A stretch of 38,674 nt of DNA. Source: a virus. The notes under the pieces were generated by a model, which worked only from the letters and a program-made list of their open reading frames with translations, made no database searches and was not told the DNA's origin. A program made the translations under genes and the position numbers. The stretch covers positions 1 to 38,674 of IMG/VR virus record IMGVR_UViG_3300022204_000002. The stretch is one strand, 5' to 3'. Shown in pieces: positions 37,302-38,674 of the stretch (position 1 is the stretch's first letter; each line of letters starts with the position of its first letter).

Positions 37302-37384
37302 AATATTCACCTTTTGCGCCCGATATATGCGGCGGCCATATTTGCGCCCGAACCCCGGCGGCGGGTCGCTATACTAGCGAAAAA

Positions 37385-38674
37385 CTATACCGATACACTC
37401 GATACCTGCTCTGGAGGATTCTCCAAAAGCAAGGCATTCTCAATCTGTTTCTGTGTTGCTTCCTGTGCAATTAGCTCTGTATCTGCTGCCGTTTTTTGCA
37501 CACTCATCATCTTTTGCATATTGTCTGCCTGCTTACCTTCTGCTTCCAGTTGTGCAACATTACCAGCGGCCTGAGCTGCTGCTTGTCTGCGCTGTTCAAT
37601 CTTCTCTATCAATGCTTCTTTGCCGCGTATCTCTGACAGCTCAATAAGTTCAATGATGTCAATGTCAGAACCCTGTGCAAACTGAGCCAACATACGAAAC
37701 TGCTCTTGTTGGATGTTCACCACATCAAACGACTGATCAAGAATAATGTCTACGTCCAGCTCTGTTGTTTCGTTCCTGACCTCAACTACTTCCTGCAAAC
37801 GAGGGTCGTTGGTCTGCATCATCTGAGTAAATAACTGCGCGGCCTGCTGCCGCTCTATCTCTTGGCGCTCTTCATCGTTTATGGTTTCTTCAAGCACCAT
37901 CTGGAGGGTAAACGGCGTATTAAACCCGACCCACCGCAAGGTATCCATGTCATCGGTTACACGGATCCATTTCTCTTCATTCCAAAACTGCTTAACTCTT
38001 GCCCATATCTGCCGGTAGATTCTGCGCTCCCATTTAGAGAGCAAAGCATACTGACGGTTCAGCTCTAAGCTTCCAGCGCCCTGAAGCTTGTCAATTGCAA
38101 CACCAGATAAATCACCTTGTTGGCGCTCTCCTGAGAGCTGAGCGTTGATAGAGACAGCATCCAGCTCTGCCTTGGCATCTTGGTACAGATTAAACTGAGC
38201 TACCGCCATGTCTCCGGTGTTAAGAACCTCGAAGTCGCCTTTCTCACCATCATATTCAACATGGCCGTTGGGCTTGGCAAGCTCGCGTTTTAACGCAGCA
38301 ACGTCTTGGATAGCACCCCTTCTTGCTGCCGTTTGCCTCTCTGAAAGAAGATGAAGCCCTTTAGACCGCCTATGGTTAATTTCGTCTTGCTGATCAAGAA
38401 ACCCGGCTACTTCACCATAGCGATTATTCTCTCGGTCAATGTTAGCGGCTACTAACTCAATAGGATTAGATGGCTCTCCAAATTCATCCTCAAACGGTGA
38501 AGGTTCAGGCTCTTGAATATAAGTATCACCAGAGAATAAAGACCTGTGCCACATACCATCCTTTATGCCAAAATGCAGCGCTATACGATAACGGCGCTTT
38601 TTATCGTCCGCATAAGCCCATTTGGGCTTATCCTCAAAGGTCTCTTCGTCTATCTCTTCTTGGGTGCTTAGCTC
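37385..38674 (-). CDS. Portal protein, remainder (C-terminal part)
   Basis: This is the 3' part of the portal gene, ending at 37385. Bases 38548-38674 duplicate 1-127, so the gene should be read once across the join. The C-terminal third is rich in Gln, Glu and Ala, with predicted helices (around 'EKIEQRRQAAAQAAGNV'). This fits the long helical barrel at the end of P22-type portals. It is transcribed with the scaffold and capsid genes that follow on the minus strand. Confidence 0.85.
   Translation of the reverse strand, partial: ELSTQEEIDEETFEDKPKWAYADDKKRRYRIALHFGIKDGMWHRSLFSGDTYIQEPEPSPFEDEFGEPSNPIELVAANIDRENNRYGEVAGFLDQQDEINHRRSKGLHLLSERQTAARRGAIQDVAALKRELAKPNGHVEYDGEKGDFEVLNTGDMAVAQFNLYQDAKAELDAVSINAQLSGERQQGDLSGVAIDKLQGAGSLELNRQYALLSKWERRIYRQIWARVKQFWNEEKWIRVTDDMDTLRWVGFNTPFTLQMVLEETINDEERQEIERQQAAQLFTQMMQTNDPRLQEVVEVRNETTELDVDIILDQSFDVVNIQQEQFRMLAQFAQGSDIDIIELIELSEIRGKEALIEKIEQRRQAAAQAAGNVAQLEAEGKQADNMQKMMSVQKTAADTELIAQEATQKQIENALLLENPPEQVSSVSV
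38548..38674. repeat. Second copy of the 127-bp terminal overlap
   Basis: Exact copy of 1-127. Removing it gives a 38,547-bp circle with an intact portal frame. Confidence 0.9.

Noticed and set aside
1-38674. Direct terminal repeat as a biological feature (DTR phage ends)
   Set aside because: Its length of 127 equals a common assembler k-mer and it lies inside the portal gene; assembly overlap is simpler.

Overview
The window is a complete tailed-phage genome written as a linear contig. Bases 1-127 are repeated exactly at 38548-38674, and the portal gene reads in frame across the join (676 down to 1, then 38547 down to 37385; 612 codons). The unique circle is therefore 38,547 bp. The virion genes are of the P22 type (short tail): TerS/TerL, P22-like portal, acidic scaffold, capsid, gp4-like and gp10-like head-closure proteins, ejection-type proteins and a sialidase-like tailspike. 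The host is probably a marine or environmental gammaproteobacterium. The CsrA, RecT/exonuclease and O/DnaC-like replication genes fit this, and so does the form of the recombination sites described below.

Layout. All late genes are on the minus strand and run from about 3.4 kb down through the contig join to 23,365. Two divergent early operons start from back-to-back promoters at 8650-8722. The leftward operon carries small genes, an O/DnaT-like initiator with candidate origin iterons, a DnaC-like helicase loader, a RuvC-like resolvase, then more small genes. The rightward operon starts with an XRE regulator. It then carries small genes, a DNA-binding/unknown block (13.6-16.4 kb), a RecT + YqaJ exonuclease + HNH + DUF1367 recombination block, CsrA, and a second run of accessory genes that includes a C5 DNA methyltransferase and a RecF/SbcC-like ATPase. 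The early-right and late transcripts converge at about 23.3 kb.

Main discovery. The small accessory genes are integron-type gene cassettes. I find 24 complete attC-like sites (7 minus, 17 plus) and 4 half sites, forming four arrays (A-D) with 24 cassettes. Each array begins after a core gene and is oriented with transcription. The sites have RYYYAAC/GTTRRRY cores and imperfect inner arms. In most, the right inner arm has one extra base, the extrahelical-base hallmark of attC. The stop codon is usually the TAA of the left core. The strongest test is that each cassette's own left core should be complementary to the core sequence at its own 5' end. This holds exactly for 21 of 24 cassettes and with one mismatch for the other three. 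No integron integrase or any other tyrosine or serine recombinase is visible. Several attC sites contain a ribosome binding site and ATG, so the site encodes an N-terminus for, or a leader coupled to, the next cassette gene.

Other notable items are a perfect 16-bp bacterial parS centromere sequence inside an ejection-protein gene, a cassette-borne acyl carrier protein, a CsrA with a TTG start, candidate origin iterons inside the initiator gene, a structured leader before the RecF-like gene, and no recognisable endolysin or lysogeny integrase.
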